From assembly GCA_035315685.1 (NCBI GenBank), contig DATFXR010000431.1, positions 1 through 26,261 of the forward strand: DNA of 26,261 nt, read 5' to 3'. A program made the translations under genes and the position numbers. Below, in pieces: positions 1 through 8,819 of this stretch (position 1 is its first letter; the number at the start of each line of letters is the position of its first letter). The notes under the pieces were generated by a model. That model was not told the origin of the DNA, ran no database searches, and saw only the letters and a list, made by a program, of their open reading frames with translations. This stretch comes from QHWK01 sp035315685 (GTDB taxonomy: Bacteria; Acidobacteriota; Vicinamibacteria; Vicinamibacterales; CAVVIG01).

Positions 1-962
1 CATGGGTGTGGACGCTCGACGTCGAGCGCCGCACCACACGCCGGATCAGTTTGGGCCTCGAGAAATATGTCTCGCTGGCGTCCAGCGCCGACGGCCACCG
101 GCTGGTCGCCACGGTCGCCAATCCGACGGCCAATCTGTGGACCGTGCCGATCCTGGATCACCCGGCGGACGAGCGCGATGTGAAGCCGGTCGTCATGCCG
201 ACTGTGCGAGCGCTGGCGCCGCGCTTCGGGGCCGGGGGCCTGTTCTACCTGTCGCTTGGCGGTGGCGACGGATTGTGGCGCTATCAGGACGATCGCGTGC
301 TTGAAATCTGGAAAGGGACTGAACGTGCGCTGTTCGAACCGGCCGCCGTGTCGCCGAGCGACAGGCGGGTGGCGATCGCGCTCAGAGGGGACGGCAAGAT
401 TCGGCTCAACGTCATGAGCGACGATGGGACGGGACTCAGACCGCTCAACGATGCGATCGACGTCGTAGGTTCCGCCTCCTGGTCGCCGGATGGGAAGTGG
501 ATTGCCACTGGTGGGAGTGACGCGACGGGACCGGGACTCTTCAAGGTTCCGGTCGACGGAGGTACCCCTGTGCGTCTTGTTGCAGGTCCAAGCCTCGATC
601 CTGTGTGGTCACCCGCTGGAAACCTCATCGTCTATGCCGGTCCCATCGTCGCGGCGGAATCGCCCCTTCTTGCGGTCAGTCCGGACGGTGCTCCCGTTGA
701 ATTGCCTCCGATCCGATTGCGAGGGCAGGGGGAACGCTGTCGGTTCCTTCGCGGCGGCAAGGCCCTGGTGTTCATGCAGGGCGAATGGCCGTCCCAGGAT
801 TTCTGGCTGCTCGATCTGGTCTCGAAGACACGCAGGCCGCTCACGCGTTTGATGAACAAAGGCGTCATGCGCACCTTCGACGTGACGCCCGACGGCAAGG
901 CGATCGTTTTCGATCGCCTTCGGGAGAACGGCGATATCGTGCTGATCGACCGGACGCCCTGA
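1..962 (+). CDS. C-terminal PD40/TolB-like propeller of a kinase-type protein (5' partial)
   Basis: The reading frame is open through the left edge (first full codon at position 3), so this is the C-terminal ~319 residues of a larger protein. The visible part is a series of propeller blades with the PD40 signature: SPSDRRVAI, SWSPDGKWIATGG, DPVWSPAGNLIVYAG, DVTPDGKAIVFDR. This is the C-terminal sensor-like propeller typical of acidobacterial Ser/Thr kinases, and sometimes of winged-helix proteins; the N-terminal effector domain is outside the window, so which one applies cannot be decided here. It ends DRTP-stop, 16 bases before the ECF sigma factor start, which suggests one transcription unit. 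The role as a periplasmic ligand-sensing or protein-binding domain is inferred from the family. Confidence 0.8.
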   Translation, partial: WVWTLDVERRTTRRISLGLEKYVSLASSADGHRLVATVANPTANLWTVPILDHPADERDVKPVVMPTVRALAPRFGAGGLFYLSLGGGDGLWRYQDDRVLEIWKGTERALFEPAAVSPSDRRVAIALRGDGKIRLNVMSDDGTGLRPLNDAIDVVGSASWSPDGKWIATGGSDATGPGLFKVPVDGGTPVRLVAGPSLDPVWSPAGNLIVYAGPIVAAESPLLAVSPDGAPVELPPIRLRGQGERCRFLRGGKALVFMQGEWPSQDFWLLDLVSKTRRPLTRLMNKGVMRTFDVTPDGKAIVFDRLRENGDIVLIDRTP

Positions 963-978
963 GGACGTTGGAACTCGA

Positions 979-1563
979 GTGACCGAGCACGCCACCGCGG
1001 TGAGTGGATTGCTGAGGGCCTGGGCCCTCGGCGACATGCAGGCGCGCGATGACCTGCTGCCGCTCGTCTACCGCGAACTTCGACGGCGAGCCGTCGGCTT
1101 TCTCCGTCATGAGCGCCGAGACCACACGCTCCAACCGACGGCGCTCGTCCACGAGGCGTACTTGAGGTTGATCGGACAGGAGCGCATCTCGTGGCAGAAC
1201 CGCGCCCAGTTCTTTGGAGTGGCGGCGAAGATGATGCGCCGTATTCTCGTCGATCATGCACGCGGGCGTCAGGCGGGCAAGCGGTTCGGCGCGGCGGTCA
1301 AGGTCAGCCTCGCCGAGGGGATCGCCGTGGGACAGCCTCGAGAGTGCGAGCTGCTGCTCCTCGATCAGGCGCTGGAGGACCTGGCGGCGTTCGACCCCCG
1401 ACAGGGTCGAATCGTGGAGCTGCGGTATTTCGGCGGCCTTTCGGAGCAGGAAGTCGCTGAAGTGCTGTCTCTCTCGCGCGCGACGGTGACGCGCGAGTGG
1501 CAATCAGCTCGAGCATGGCTCTACCGGCGAATTACAACGGGACGAGGCACCGTTGTCCGCTGA
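979..1563 (+). CDS. ECF-family RNA polymerase sigma factor
   Basis: A 194-residue sigma factor of the Sigma70_ECF type common in Acidobacteria and Planctomycetes. Region 2 lies at about residues 12-85 (ARDDLLPLVYRELRRRA, LQPTALVHEAYLRLI, FFGVAAKMMRRILVDHAR). Region 4, with its helix-turn-helix, is at about 135-185 (DPRQGRIVELRYFGGLSEQEVAEVLSLSRATVTREW). It would direct RNA polymerase to an alternative promoter set. The start is GTG at 979, with a gagga motif at 961-965 overlapping the stop of the upstream gene; the spacing is long, so the start is likely but not certain. Members of this group usually sit beside Ser/Thr kinases, as here, and kinase control of the sigma factor is inferred from that. 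No anti-sigma gene is next to it. Confidence 0.92.
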   Translation: MTEHATAVSGLLRAWALGDMQARDDLLPLVYRELRRRAVGFLRHERRDHTLQPTALVHEAYLRLIGQERISWQNRAQFFGVAAKMMRRILVDHARGRQAGKRFGAAVKVSLAEGIAVGQPRECELLLLDQALEDLAAFDPRQGRIVELRYFGGLSEQEVAEVLSLSRATVTREWQSARAWLYRRITTGRGTVVR

Positions 1564-1652
1564 TCGATTCCGGGAGCTACCGGCTCAGCGAGCGGCGCGA
1601 CGAGCACTTCAGCCGCAAGCGTCCGCCGCGCCGCGATCCGTCCGATCTCTTC

Positions 1653-2141
1653 CTATTGATCGTGGTCGCTCTCTCGTTGCGACTGGAGACGGCCCGCACC
1701 GCTGACGATCGGGGGACCGCCGGCTGTCGTGACGACAAACAGAAACTCCTTTCCGTGGTCGAGCAGAATCAATGCTTGCGTATTGAACAACGCACTGTTC
1801 AACTGGTTGACCACGAGATCATCGGCCGTGCAATCCGTGTTGACCGTGTAATTTCCGCCAATCGGCACCCTCAGCGTCGTCGGACCGGCAGCGGTAGTCA
1901 CCCGCTGCGTAAAGTTGCCTTCGAGGTGACCCTGGCCGTCGAACTTGAGGATGCCGACGAAGGCCGCGGGACCTGTGAACGGTCCAAACAGAACGGTTCC
2001 AGACCCCTGGATGGCGTAAGTGCCCCGTAACGACTCGTTCGAGCAGCCGTCGTCGGCGCGGGCGTGCTCGGCGTTCCCCACACAGAGAAGGCCAGCGATC
2101 GAGAGTGCGAGCAGGGGTGAACACCCGATCTTGCTCTTCAT
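1653..2141 (-). CDS. Small secreted protein of unknown function
   Basis: A 162-residue exported protein. I chose ATG at 2141 because a strong Shine-Dalgarno (AGGAGGAG) lies just upstream and a signal peptide follows at once: MKSKIG, a hydrophobic stretch (LLALSIAGLLCV), then small residues ending about AEHARA-DDG. A longer frame to 2246 lacks both. The mature protein opens CSNESLRGTYAIQGSG and continues with a beta-rich, glycine-spaced pattern (VGILKFDGQGHLEGNF, LRVPIGGNYTVNTDC, FNTQALILLDHGKEFLFVV). This matches a family of secreted acidobacterial proteins that probably form a small beta-barrel; I know of no defined function. Two or more Cys in the mature part could form a disulphide. The gene converges on the sigma factor gene with 89 bases between the stops. 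Confidence 0.8.
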   Translation of the reverse strand: MKSKIGCSPLLALSIAGLLCVGNAEHARADDGCSNESLRGTYAIQGSGTVLFGPFTGPAAFVGILKFDGQGHLEGNFTQRVTTAAGPTTLRVPIGGNYTVNTDCTADDLVVNQLNSALFNTQALILLDHGKEFLFVVTTAGGPPIVSGAGRLQSQRESDHDQ

Positions 2142-2217
2142 ACTCCTCCTTGGACAGACGCACAGTCTGTCGTGCCGTCGGCTCGGCGCCGGCTTGCCGC
2201 GGTCCGATTGCGACGCA

Positions 2218-2345
2218 CTACTGATTGACGCGGAAAGCAGCGACAAACTGCGTCATCGGGCGGGTTGACACCTGACCCTCGCCAAACCCTTCCGAGTTGA
2301 ATTGCGGGCCCGATGGTGGCCACGATCGCCTGTAGGTGGCGAATT
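2218..2345 (-). pseudogene. Possible 3' remnant of an unidentified gene
   Basis: On the minus strand a frame ends at a TAG at 2218-2220 and reads back through PQFNSEGF, QVSTRPMTQ and FVAAFRVNQ with strong G/C third positions. It looks like a genuine protein C terminus. At about 2340 it runs into sequence that clearly encodes a CARDB repeat on the opposite strand, so if real it is only ~40 residues, cut off by a rearrangement. It lies 76 bases upstream of the small secreted protein gene and is co-oriented with it. I cannot name the family; the pattern loosely resembles the ends of outer-membrane barrel proteins, but that is a guess. It may also be chance. Confidence 0.25.
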
Positions 2346-3612
2346 TATACCGCTCCTCGATCCTGGCGGACTCTCGACGGGCACTGTCACAGCCACCGTT
2401 CAAAACAATTGCAGCATCTTCGGCTGCGCATACCCCGCCCTGGGCATGTACTTCTTGCTCGCATGTGCCGACGACGGGAAGGTCGTCCCGGAAACCGATG
2501 AGACGAACAATTGCCGGGCATCGATGTCTCAGGTCAACGTCACGCAACCGGACCTTGTCGTGACGGCTATGACGAATCCGCCGGCTGTCATGGCGCCAGG
2601 CGGCACATTCCCGGTAACGGACACCACCCAGAATCAAGGGCTGGTGCCGGCCGCAGCGTCGACAACCCGCTTCTATCTTTCAACCGACACCGTGTTCAAT
2701 CCTGGCGACTTTCTCCTGACCGGAAACAGGGGATTCCGAACCTCGATCCTGCCGGATTCTCGACGGGCACCGTTGCGGTCGCACTGCAAAACAGTTGCAG
2801 CATCTTCGGCTGCGCATATCCCGCCCTGGGCAGGTATTTCCTGCTCGCGTGTGCCGACACGGGAAGGTCGTCGCTGAAACCGATGAGACCAACAACTGCC
2901 GGGCATCGACGTCGCAACTGAGTGTCGGAAATCTTCCGGATCTCGTGGAAACAGCCGCCACCGATCCCCCGACCTCGCTCAGACCTGGCGGCAATGTCGC
3001 GGTGACGGACACGGTTCTCAACCAGGGGACTGTTGCGGCCGGGTCTTCAACGACGCGCTACTACTTCTCGCTCGACACGTCGTGCTGCATCGGCGACGTC
3101 CCATTGGTAGGGAGCCGCGCTGTACCTAGCCTGGATCCGGGGGCTTCATCGACGGGAACCGTGACGGTCACAGTTCCGTTGTCTTTGACCCGCGGTCCGT
3201 ACTTCTTGCTGACCTGTGCGGATGACGATTCTGTCGTAACGGAAGTAACGACGCGAACAACTGCCGGGCCTCATTGGTCCAGACACTCGTGATCAACTTT
3301 TCAGACGACCTCCTCGTGGCTGGTTCAACCGTGATTCGCGCTGTACACATCACGGAGTTCCGGTCGCGGATTGACGCTTTGCGCGCTCGATTCGGGTTAG
3401 GACCCTATTCGTATTTAGATTTGTCGCTCGCGGCCGCTGTCACCACAATCAAGGCTCAGCACATTATCGATCTGCGCGCGGCGTTGCTGGAGGTCTACAT
3501 CCGAGCAGGCCTGACGCCGCCGAGCTGTATCGATCCATTAGTGGGATCCGGGATCATGGTGAAAGCAACACGCATCATCGAACTCCGTACGGCAGTGATC
3601 GCCATTGAATAA
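2339..3612 (+). pseudogene. CARDB-repeat surface protein gene, 5'-truncated with three frameshifts
   Basis: The region encodes consecutive CARDB (cell adhesion related) Ig-like repeats with strong internal similarity: LDPGGLSTGTVTATVQN, LDPAGFSTGTVAVALQN and LDPGASSTGTVTVTV, each followed by YFLL(A/T)CAD and NNCRAS. It then has a ~105-residue C-terminal domain of three H-I-x-E-L-R-type repeats. No single frame holds it. Coding moves between frames near 2730 (one G short in AACAGGGGATT), near 2860 (GACAC where the first repeat has GACGAC) and near 3245 (GGAAGT where GGAAAGT is expected). Restoring one base at each place rebuilds the repeats. Homology begins abruptly near 2340 within a repeat, with no start codon or signal peptide, so the 5' part is missing. 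The intact ancestor was probably a secreted or surface adhesin. Real decay or assembly error is undecided. Confidence 0.75.
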
Positions 3613-3720
3613 CGTTTACTCCCGGTCTCATCGCGGGGAGGACTCGAACACGTCCAGCCCGCGCACAGAGAGCGCGTTGATACGAGTCATCGAATGTGCG
3701 CTCGTTCATCGCTTTAGCGA

Positions 3721-6390
3721 CTATTTGATCCCTTCCACAAGGTAGAGGTCCGAGAGATCGAAGCGGTACCTGTAGACATATCCTCGTCCGTCCGGCGTCA
3801 CCAGGATCGGATCCACATTGAGCAAACCGGCGCGATCGGCAGGCGCGAACGTCTTCCAGAGCTCGCGGCGCCCGGTCGTGATGTCAACACGGAACACATT
3901 CGCCGGAAATTTTCCCGGCGCCCGTACGTAGAGCACACGCCCGTCGGCGCTCCACTGAATCGGCCGGTCACCGTCGTTTGTCCCCGGAATCGGACGAAGC
4001 GACTGGTCGGCCATCGAATAAATCGCGGGCCTGTCCGACTGATCGGCACCGTCGGTCGCGATGAGCTTCCCGTCGGGCGAAATCACGACGCCCTCGATGC
4101 CTTCCGGAGTGAGAGGCACAGGGGCGCGGCCCTCGACGTCTTGCACGAACGATCGCGGGCGATGGCCGGGCACGCGACCTCTGAACAGGATGCGCGTGCC
4201 ATCCGGAAACCATCGAACCGGGCGATCGATATCTCCAACGCCACCGCTCGGCAGCATGCGCGCGTCGCCGGCGCGGGTCGGCAGGAGCTCGAGTTGGACG
4301 GGCATGTCCGAAGACGACACGACAGCCCACTGGCCGTCAGGTGATAAGGCAAACGCATCGCCGAATCCACCCTCGAGCCGGACGGGAGTGGATCCGTCCG
4401 TCGCTCTTAGATAGATTCCGTTGCCACCCCCGGTTTTGTACGCGGAGGCGTCGAAGAGCAGCGTCCTGCCATCGGCGGAGAGATCTCCACCAAGAGGTCT
4501 CAGCCACGAGAGATCCCGCTCGCTCGGCTCACCGGGGGCCTGTCCGATCATGCGGTACCCCACTGGGAAGCCGCTGGTCATCAGCATTCGTCCATCCCGC
4601 GAGACATCGCTCAGGTTCAGATAGCTCGGGACGCGTTCCACCAGCCTGAGCCCGCCCGACAGGGTCACGGCAAAAAGCGCTGCGGGATGGTCGGACGCCG
4701 ACTTCGTGAACCAGATCTCGTCACCAGTTGGGGACCACGCGAGGCCCGTGAGGAGGAACCCGTCAAGTCGACGAATCAACTGCCTGGCTCCGGACACATC
4801 GATCGTCCAGATCGACGCCACATTGAGATCATCGAGCTCGGCGTACCCAATGCGATCGCCGTGGGGCGACGATCGCATCGCGATGATGCGCGTGCCAGGT
4901 TTCGTCTCGAAGAGAACACGACCTATCGGTCGTTCCAGGCGGCTGGTGCCTGCGCTGGTCTCGCGGACAACGGCCAGCTCGCGGCCGTCGGACGACCAGT
5001 CCGCAAGACGGACTCCCCGGGCTACTTCTCTGGGCGCCCCGCCGGCCACCGGCGCTCTGGCCAGGGTGCCTGTGCAGAAGAGGGGCACGGTCCCTGGAAT
5101 TGGCTCGCACCCGAGTGAGAGGGCCATTTCACTACTCGACGAGAGGGCAAACAGCGACCCGGAGGGCAGGCCAAGCGAGCGGGACTCGAGGCTGTCAGTC
5201 CTGGTCTCGAAGACCTCGAGGGGTCGGCCATCCCAGGCCGCCGAGTAGACGATGGTCCGGCCGTCGGGCGCGAAACGTGCCTGTGCGACGTATCCTCGGC
5301 GAAAGGTGAGTTGATGGAACCACGGCTGTCCGACGGTCTGTCCTTTCGTTCGTTGCCCGAGCAGGAATGCCGCGCCAAGCGCCGCGATCGCCAACGCGGT
5401 TATGGTGGCGAGCTTGAGATGTGATCGTCGCGGCACAGGCGGTGCGGGCGCGCTGGAGGCAAACGACAACGCCGGGTTCACGAATTCGCTCTGGATCCAC
5501 GCGAGTTCGTCGCGCAAGTCGGCGGCCGTCTGCCAACGTTTGGCCGGATCCTTCGCCAGACACTTCTTCACCGTGCGATCGAAGGCCGGCGGGATGAGCG
5601 GCTGCAGCGTGCTCATCGCCGGCGGGCTGGTGGTGAGAATCGCGGCCAGAATGCTCGACGCGCTCGTCCCCGCGAACGCTCTGCGCCCCGTCGTCATCTC
5701 GTAGAGGATCGCGCCCAGGGCGAAGAGATCGGACCGGGCGTCGGCCGGTTTCCCCTCGGTCTGTTCCGGCGCCATGTACTGAATCGTCCCGACGACCATG
5801 CCCGTCTGAGTGAGGGTGGGATTGACGGTCGCGAGGGCGCCGGAATTTTGGCCGTCGGGATGGGTCCACTTGGCGAGGCCGAAGTCGAGGATCTTGGCGC
5901 CACCGGGCGTCAGCATGATGTTGGCGGGCTTGAGGTCGCGGTGCGTGAGGCCTTGGCGGTGCGCGGCGTCGAGCGCACTGGCCAGCTCGCCGCCGACCCG
6001 CAACACCTCTTCGAGCGGGATTGGCCCGCGGAGCAGACGGTGGGCGAGCGTTTCGCCAGCCAGATACTCCATCACCATATAGGCGATGCTGTCGTCCTCC
6101 CCGACGTCGTAGAGGGCGCAGATGTGGGGATGGGTCAGGCGCGAGATGGCGCGCGCTTCGCGGCGGAAGCGCTCAGGGCGCGCGGTGTCGCGCTCGACAC
6201 CGGCAGGGAGGATCTTGAGGGCGACCGTGCGATCGAGGCGCGTGTCGCGCGCGCGGTAGACTTCGCCCATCCCACCCGCCCCGAGCGGAGCGACGATTTC
6301 GTACGGCCCGAGGCGCGTGCCGGCAGCGAGAGCCACGGAGCTATGAAGTTGACGTGCCGATTGTAGACCTGTCCCTGCTGAAAACTCCAT
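3721..6390 (-). CDS. Transmembrane Ser/Thr protein kinase with PD40 propeller
   Basis: An 889-residue receptor-type Hanks kinase. The kinase domain covers about residues 30-300: glycine loop LGAGGMGEV (36-44), ATP-binding Lys59 in VALK, catalytic loop HRDLKPAN with Asp152, DFG at 169-171 and the YMAPEQ motif. All key residues are present, so it should be active. A single membrane segment follows (LATITALAIAALGAAFLLG). The remaining ~530 residues are a beta-propeller with PD40 blades (FAPDGRTIVYSA, WSPTGDEIWF, LSPDGQWAVVSS, ISPDGKLIATDG), expected in the periplasm. ATG at 6390 has no clear ribosome site; GTG at 6336 would begin VALAAGTRLGPYE, matching where such kinases usually begin, and is a good alternative. 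It converges with the CARDB pseudogene. Confidence 0.93.
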   Translation of the reverse strand: MEFSAGTGLQSARQLHSSVALAAGTRLGPYEIVAPLGAGGMGEVYRARDTRLDRTVALKILPAGVERDTARPERFRREARAISRLTHPHICALYDVGEDDSIAYMVMEYLAGETLAHRLLRGPIPLEEVLRVGGELASALDAAHRQGLTHRDLKPANIMLTPGGAKILDFGLAKWTHPDGQNSGALATVNPTLTQTGMVVGTIQYMAPEQTEGKPADARSDLFALGAILYEMTTGRRAFAGTSASSILAAILTTSPPAMSTLQPLIPPAFDRTVKKCLAKDPAKRWQTAADLRDELAWIQSEFVNPALSFASSAPAPPVPRRSHLKLATITALAIAALGAAFLLGQRTKGQTVGQPWFHQLTFRRGYVAQARFAPDGRTIVYSAAWDGRPLEVFETRTDSLESRSLGLPSGSLFALSSSSEMALSLGCEPIPGTVPLFCTGTLARAPVAGGAPREVARGVRLADWSSDGRELAVVRETSAGTSRLERPIGRVLFETKPGTRIIAMRSSPHGDRIGYAELDDLNVASIWTIDVSGARQLIRRLDGFLLTGLAWSPTGDEIWFTKSASDHPAALFAVTLSGGLRLVERVPSYLNLSDVSRDGRMLMTSGFPVGYRMIGQAPGEPSERDLSWLRPLGGDLSADGRTLLFDASAYKTGGGNGIYLRATDGSTPVRLEGGFGDAFALSPDGQWAVVSSSDMPVQLELLPTRAGDARMLPSGGVGDIDRPVRWFPDGTRILFRGRVPGHRPRSFVQDVEGRAPVPLTPEGIEGVVISPDGKLIATDGADQSDRPAIYSMADQSLRPIPGTNDGDRPIQWSADGRVLYVRAPGKFPANVFRVDITTGRRELWKTFAPADRAGLLNVDPILVTPDGRGYVYRYRFDLSDLYLVEGIK

Positions 6391-6778
6391 CGGCCTGCGT
6401 CACCGCGCTGGCCGTATCGCCGCAGGAGTTGCCGGAGCGACGTTCACGTGCCTTGTGGGCCGCGAAGGCGACATCTACAAACGTTTCGTGGTTCACGCGC
6501 AGCGGCGGCGCACGACGCCTCGTGGCACCTCAACCGGTGCCTGCTAACGATCGCGACAACCCGTGGACCACGTCGTGGGCGAGATCAGATCAGGAGGCTC
6601 TAGGCCGCGCCGCTCGTGCCGGTACCGGCGCTCGCGAAGGTGAATACCGGCGAAGGGACACGAACAGCGAACCGCAGCGCTGACGCGACGTGAATGTCGT
6701 CGAAGCGTCCGCAATGGATCCGCGCCGCTGAGGGACTCTGCTGCAGCGAGGTCCTCTCGCGGACTTCGATGAAGGTCT
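6391..6778. other. Intergenic region, no gene recognised
   Basis: About 388 bases lie between the start of the kinase gene and the stop of the next minus-strand gene, so any promoter for the kinase should be here. Short open frames exist on the plus strand, but they have no recognisable protein pattern or convincing ribosome site. I see no RNA gene, clear terminator or repeat. Confidence 0.5.
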
Positions 6779-7444
6779 TTACCTCAAAGACAGCCGAACG
6801 CCTCCGATCGCCGTCACCGTGCGGCTGCGGTCTTCCACACCGCTCGCGTCAGAGCGCACGGTTCCGACCACCGTCAGCCGTCGACCAACTGGCACTTCGA
6901 TGCCGCCGAGCATGCGCACGTTCGGCAGCGGCCCTCGTGTGCGCGCAGTCACGTGCGTGCCGCATAAGAGCGGCGGCCTGACGCCGGTACAATCGGCGTC
7001 CGTCTGCGAGTATTTCGTGTCCTGCGTGACGAGGCCGGCGCCCGCGCCTCCGAAGACGCGAACGGCGCCCGTCGACCGCACAAGAAAATTGAGGCCGAGC
7101 GTCCAGCTTTCCCGGTCGTCGATGACCGTCGTGTGTCCCACGCGTCCGATCACGCCGTCGGGGCCTGACACGTCGTGCGGCCCGTAGTCGAAGCGACTGG
7201 CATGCGACCAGTGACTCAGGTCGCCGTCGAGCACGAAATGGCGTATCATCAACCGCTGCACCGATCCGATCAGAAAGGCCTCCCCGAACGGTTCGGCGGG
7301 ATACGGGTCTGTTCCGAAAATGCTCCCAGCGCCGAGCGTGACGGCGATTCGGTCCTGAGCGTCGGCGCGACGCGGAACGCCGGCGGCTGCGACCATCAAC
7401 ACCGCAGTGATTACCCCTCCCAGGCCGCGCATCCTCGTCGTCAT
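6779..7444 (-). CDS. Exported protein, probable outer-membrane beta-barrel
   Basis: A 221-residue protein with a clear signal peptide (MTTRMRGLGG, hydrophobic VITAVLMVAAAGV, cleavage probably after ADA before QDRIAV). The mature part has alternating hydrophobic/polar segments with many Gly and aromatic residues (AVTLGAGSIFG, FVLDGDLSHWSH, WTLGLNFLVRS, VRVFGGAGAGLV, LPNVRMLGGIEVPVG, LTVVGTVRSDA, VTAIGGVRLSLR). This is what a small 8-stranded outer-membrane barrel looks like. The last residue is Arg rather than the usual terminal aromatic, a weak point against that call. Two Cys (DCTGVRPPLLCG) could make a loop disulphide. A GGGGGAT motif ahead of ATG at 7444 supports the start. Function unknown; the racemase-like gene lies upstream on the same strand with 178 bases between. 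Confidence 0.75.
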   Translation of the reverse strand: MTTRMRGLGGVITAVLMVAAAGVPRRADAQDRIAVTLGAGSIFGTDPYPAEPFGEAFLIGSVQRLMIRHFVLDGDLSHWSHASRFDYGPHDVSGPDGVIGRVGHTTVIDDRESWTLGLNFLVRSTGAVRVFGGAGAGLVTQDTKYSQTDADCTGVRPPLLCGTHVTARTRGPLPNVRMLGGIEVPVGRRLTVVGTVRSDASGVEDRSRTVTAIGGVRLSLR

Positions 7445-7622
7445 TCGCGATCCCCCTGCCGGGGAATGCGCAAACGCCCGGGTAACAGGCTCATCGGACG
7501 AATCTGCACGTTAGTGCTCGCGTGAGCGCGTCGCAATCGAGAGTATCGTCGGCCGAGTTGTCCGCTTCGCAGAAGCTGATCGTCGACAACAACCCGGCGC
7601 GGCTGCTGCGCCTTGACGTGCG

Positions 7623-8819
7623 TTAGAGGATTTTCCGAGGCAGGTCGGCGTGCAGATGCATCGTGAGATCGTAGACCGACGCCTTGCTGGCGGCAGCGAG
7701 ATCTTCCGGTCGCGAGCCATCCTGGGCATCGAAGATCGTCGCGACGTCCCCGATGGCGACGGTTGGTTCGTTCCCGATCTCGACGATGCTGTGGCTGGCC
7801 GACACCGACGCGACGATCGGATAAAGGCGGCCGCCGATGCGCACCCGCCCGCCCGCGGCGACGCTGCGCGGCAGTCCGTCGGCATGACCGACAGGCAACG
7901 TCGCGAGCCATACCGGCTTGTCCGTCTTGTAGGCGCGCTCGTACCCGGCGCTGTCGCCGGCCTGCAGCTGCTTGACGTATGCGACCCGCGCCTTCAGGCT
8001 GATCGCCGGCCGCAGATCCATGATGCCAGCCGACCGGAACTGCGGCTCCGAATAGATGCCGTAGACGGCCATTCCAGGCCGAACCATGTCGAGAAAGCCG
8101 TCGGGATGCTGGAAGAGCGCGAAGCTCGACGCGGCGTGGCGGCGTCCGAGCTTCACACCGCTTCGTTCGAGCTTCTCGGTGAGCGAGAGGAACCGGCGTA
8201 ACTGCTCGGGATCGAACTCCGGATCCTCGGTGAACGTCATCATCGTGCCGGCGATTGAGACCGAGCGGCGCGAGGCGAGATCGGTGATGAGCGACCGCGC
8301 CTGACGAAACGGGACACCGACGCGGCCGATTCCGGTGTCGACGCAGACATGCAGCGTCACCGGATGCCCAACGCCGGCCGCCACGCGATCGAGCTCGCCG
8401 CCGATGGGCATGTACACCATCGGCATCACACGGCGCGCCACGATCTCCGCGAGCTCGGCCGCAGCGAACGGGCCGAGCAGCAGGATCGGCTTCGCGACGC
8501 CAGCATCGCGCAGCGTCATCGCCTCGTGCAACTTGACGACCGCGAAGCCCGCGATCGCGTCGAGCGGTTCGAGCGCGCGCGCGACGTTGACCACTCCGGC
8601 GCCGTAGCCGTTGTTCTTGATGACTGCGAGGATCGCCCGGCCGCCGACGCGGCGGCGGATGGTCGCAACGTTCTGTCGGAACGCCGCCGCGTCGATCTCG
8701 AGCCACGGATCGAACGACGAATCACGGACTGTCGTCGCGCTCGGTGCGGCCAGCGGCGACAGGCCGGACAGGACCGGCGTCGCCGCCGCGGCCCGGAGGA
8801 ACGCTCGACGTGATTTCAT
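7623..8819 (-). CDS. Tat-exported alanine racemase-like PLP enzyme
   Basis: A 398-residue fold-type III racemase. The N terminus (MKSRRAFLRAAAATPVLSG) is a twin-arginine signal, so the enzyme is predicted to be exported folded with its cofactor. The PLP-binding barrel starts at about residue 39: PLP Lys68 lies in AVIKNNGYGAG (usual form A-V-V/I-K-A-D/N-A-Y-G-H-G). Also present are VDTGIGRVG (161-168), the HxxxS region at 228, RPGMAVYG (247-254) and the candidate second base Tyr293 in AGYERAY. Other positions depart from the usual enzyme: VGHADGLPR has His312 where IGYADG is normal, and VSASHSIVEIG replaces the C-M-D-Q type motif. It probably interconverts amino-acid enantiomers in the periplasm, perhaps with a shifted or broad substrate range; that is inference. 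A cytosolic cell-wall alr role is unlikely given the signal. Confidence 0.87.
   Translation of the reverse strand: MKSRRAFLRAAAATPVLSGLSPLAAPSATTVRDSSFDPWLEIDAAAFRQNVATIRRRVGGRAILAVIKNNGYGAGVVNVARALEPLDAIAGFAVVKLHEAMTLRDAGVAKPILLLGPFAAAELAEIVARRVMPMVYMPIGGELDRVAAGVGHPVTLHVCVDTGIGRVGVPFRQARSLITDLASRRSVSIAGTMMTFTEDPEFDPEQLRRFLSLTEKLERSGVKLGRRHAASSFALFQHPDGFLDMVRPGMAVYGIYSEPQFRSAGIMDLRPAISLKARVAYVKQLQAGDSAGYERAYKTDKPVWLATLPVGHADGLPRSVAAGGRVRIGGRLYPIVASVSASHSIVEIGNEPTVAIGDVATIFDAQDGSRPEDLAAASKASVYDLTMHLHADLPRKIL

Noticed and set aside
3625..3650. Weak inverted repeat CTCCCG...CGGGGAG between convergent genes
   Set aside because: The stem is imperfect and has no T-run on either strand; not enough to call a terminator.
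7441..8706. Long minus-strand open frame (421 residues) overlapping the racemase-like gene
   Set aside because: It is Arg/Gly/Ala-rich without motifs and lies in another frame of the same strand as a gene with clear PLP-enzyme motifs; high GC content makes such shadow frames common.
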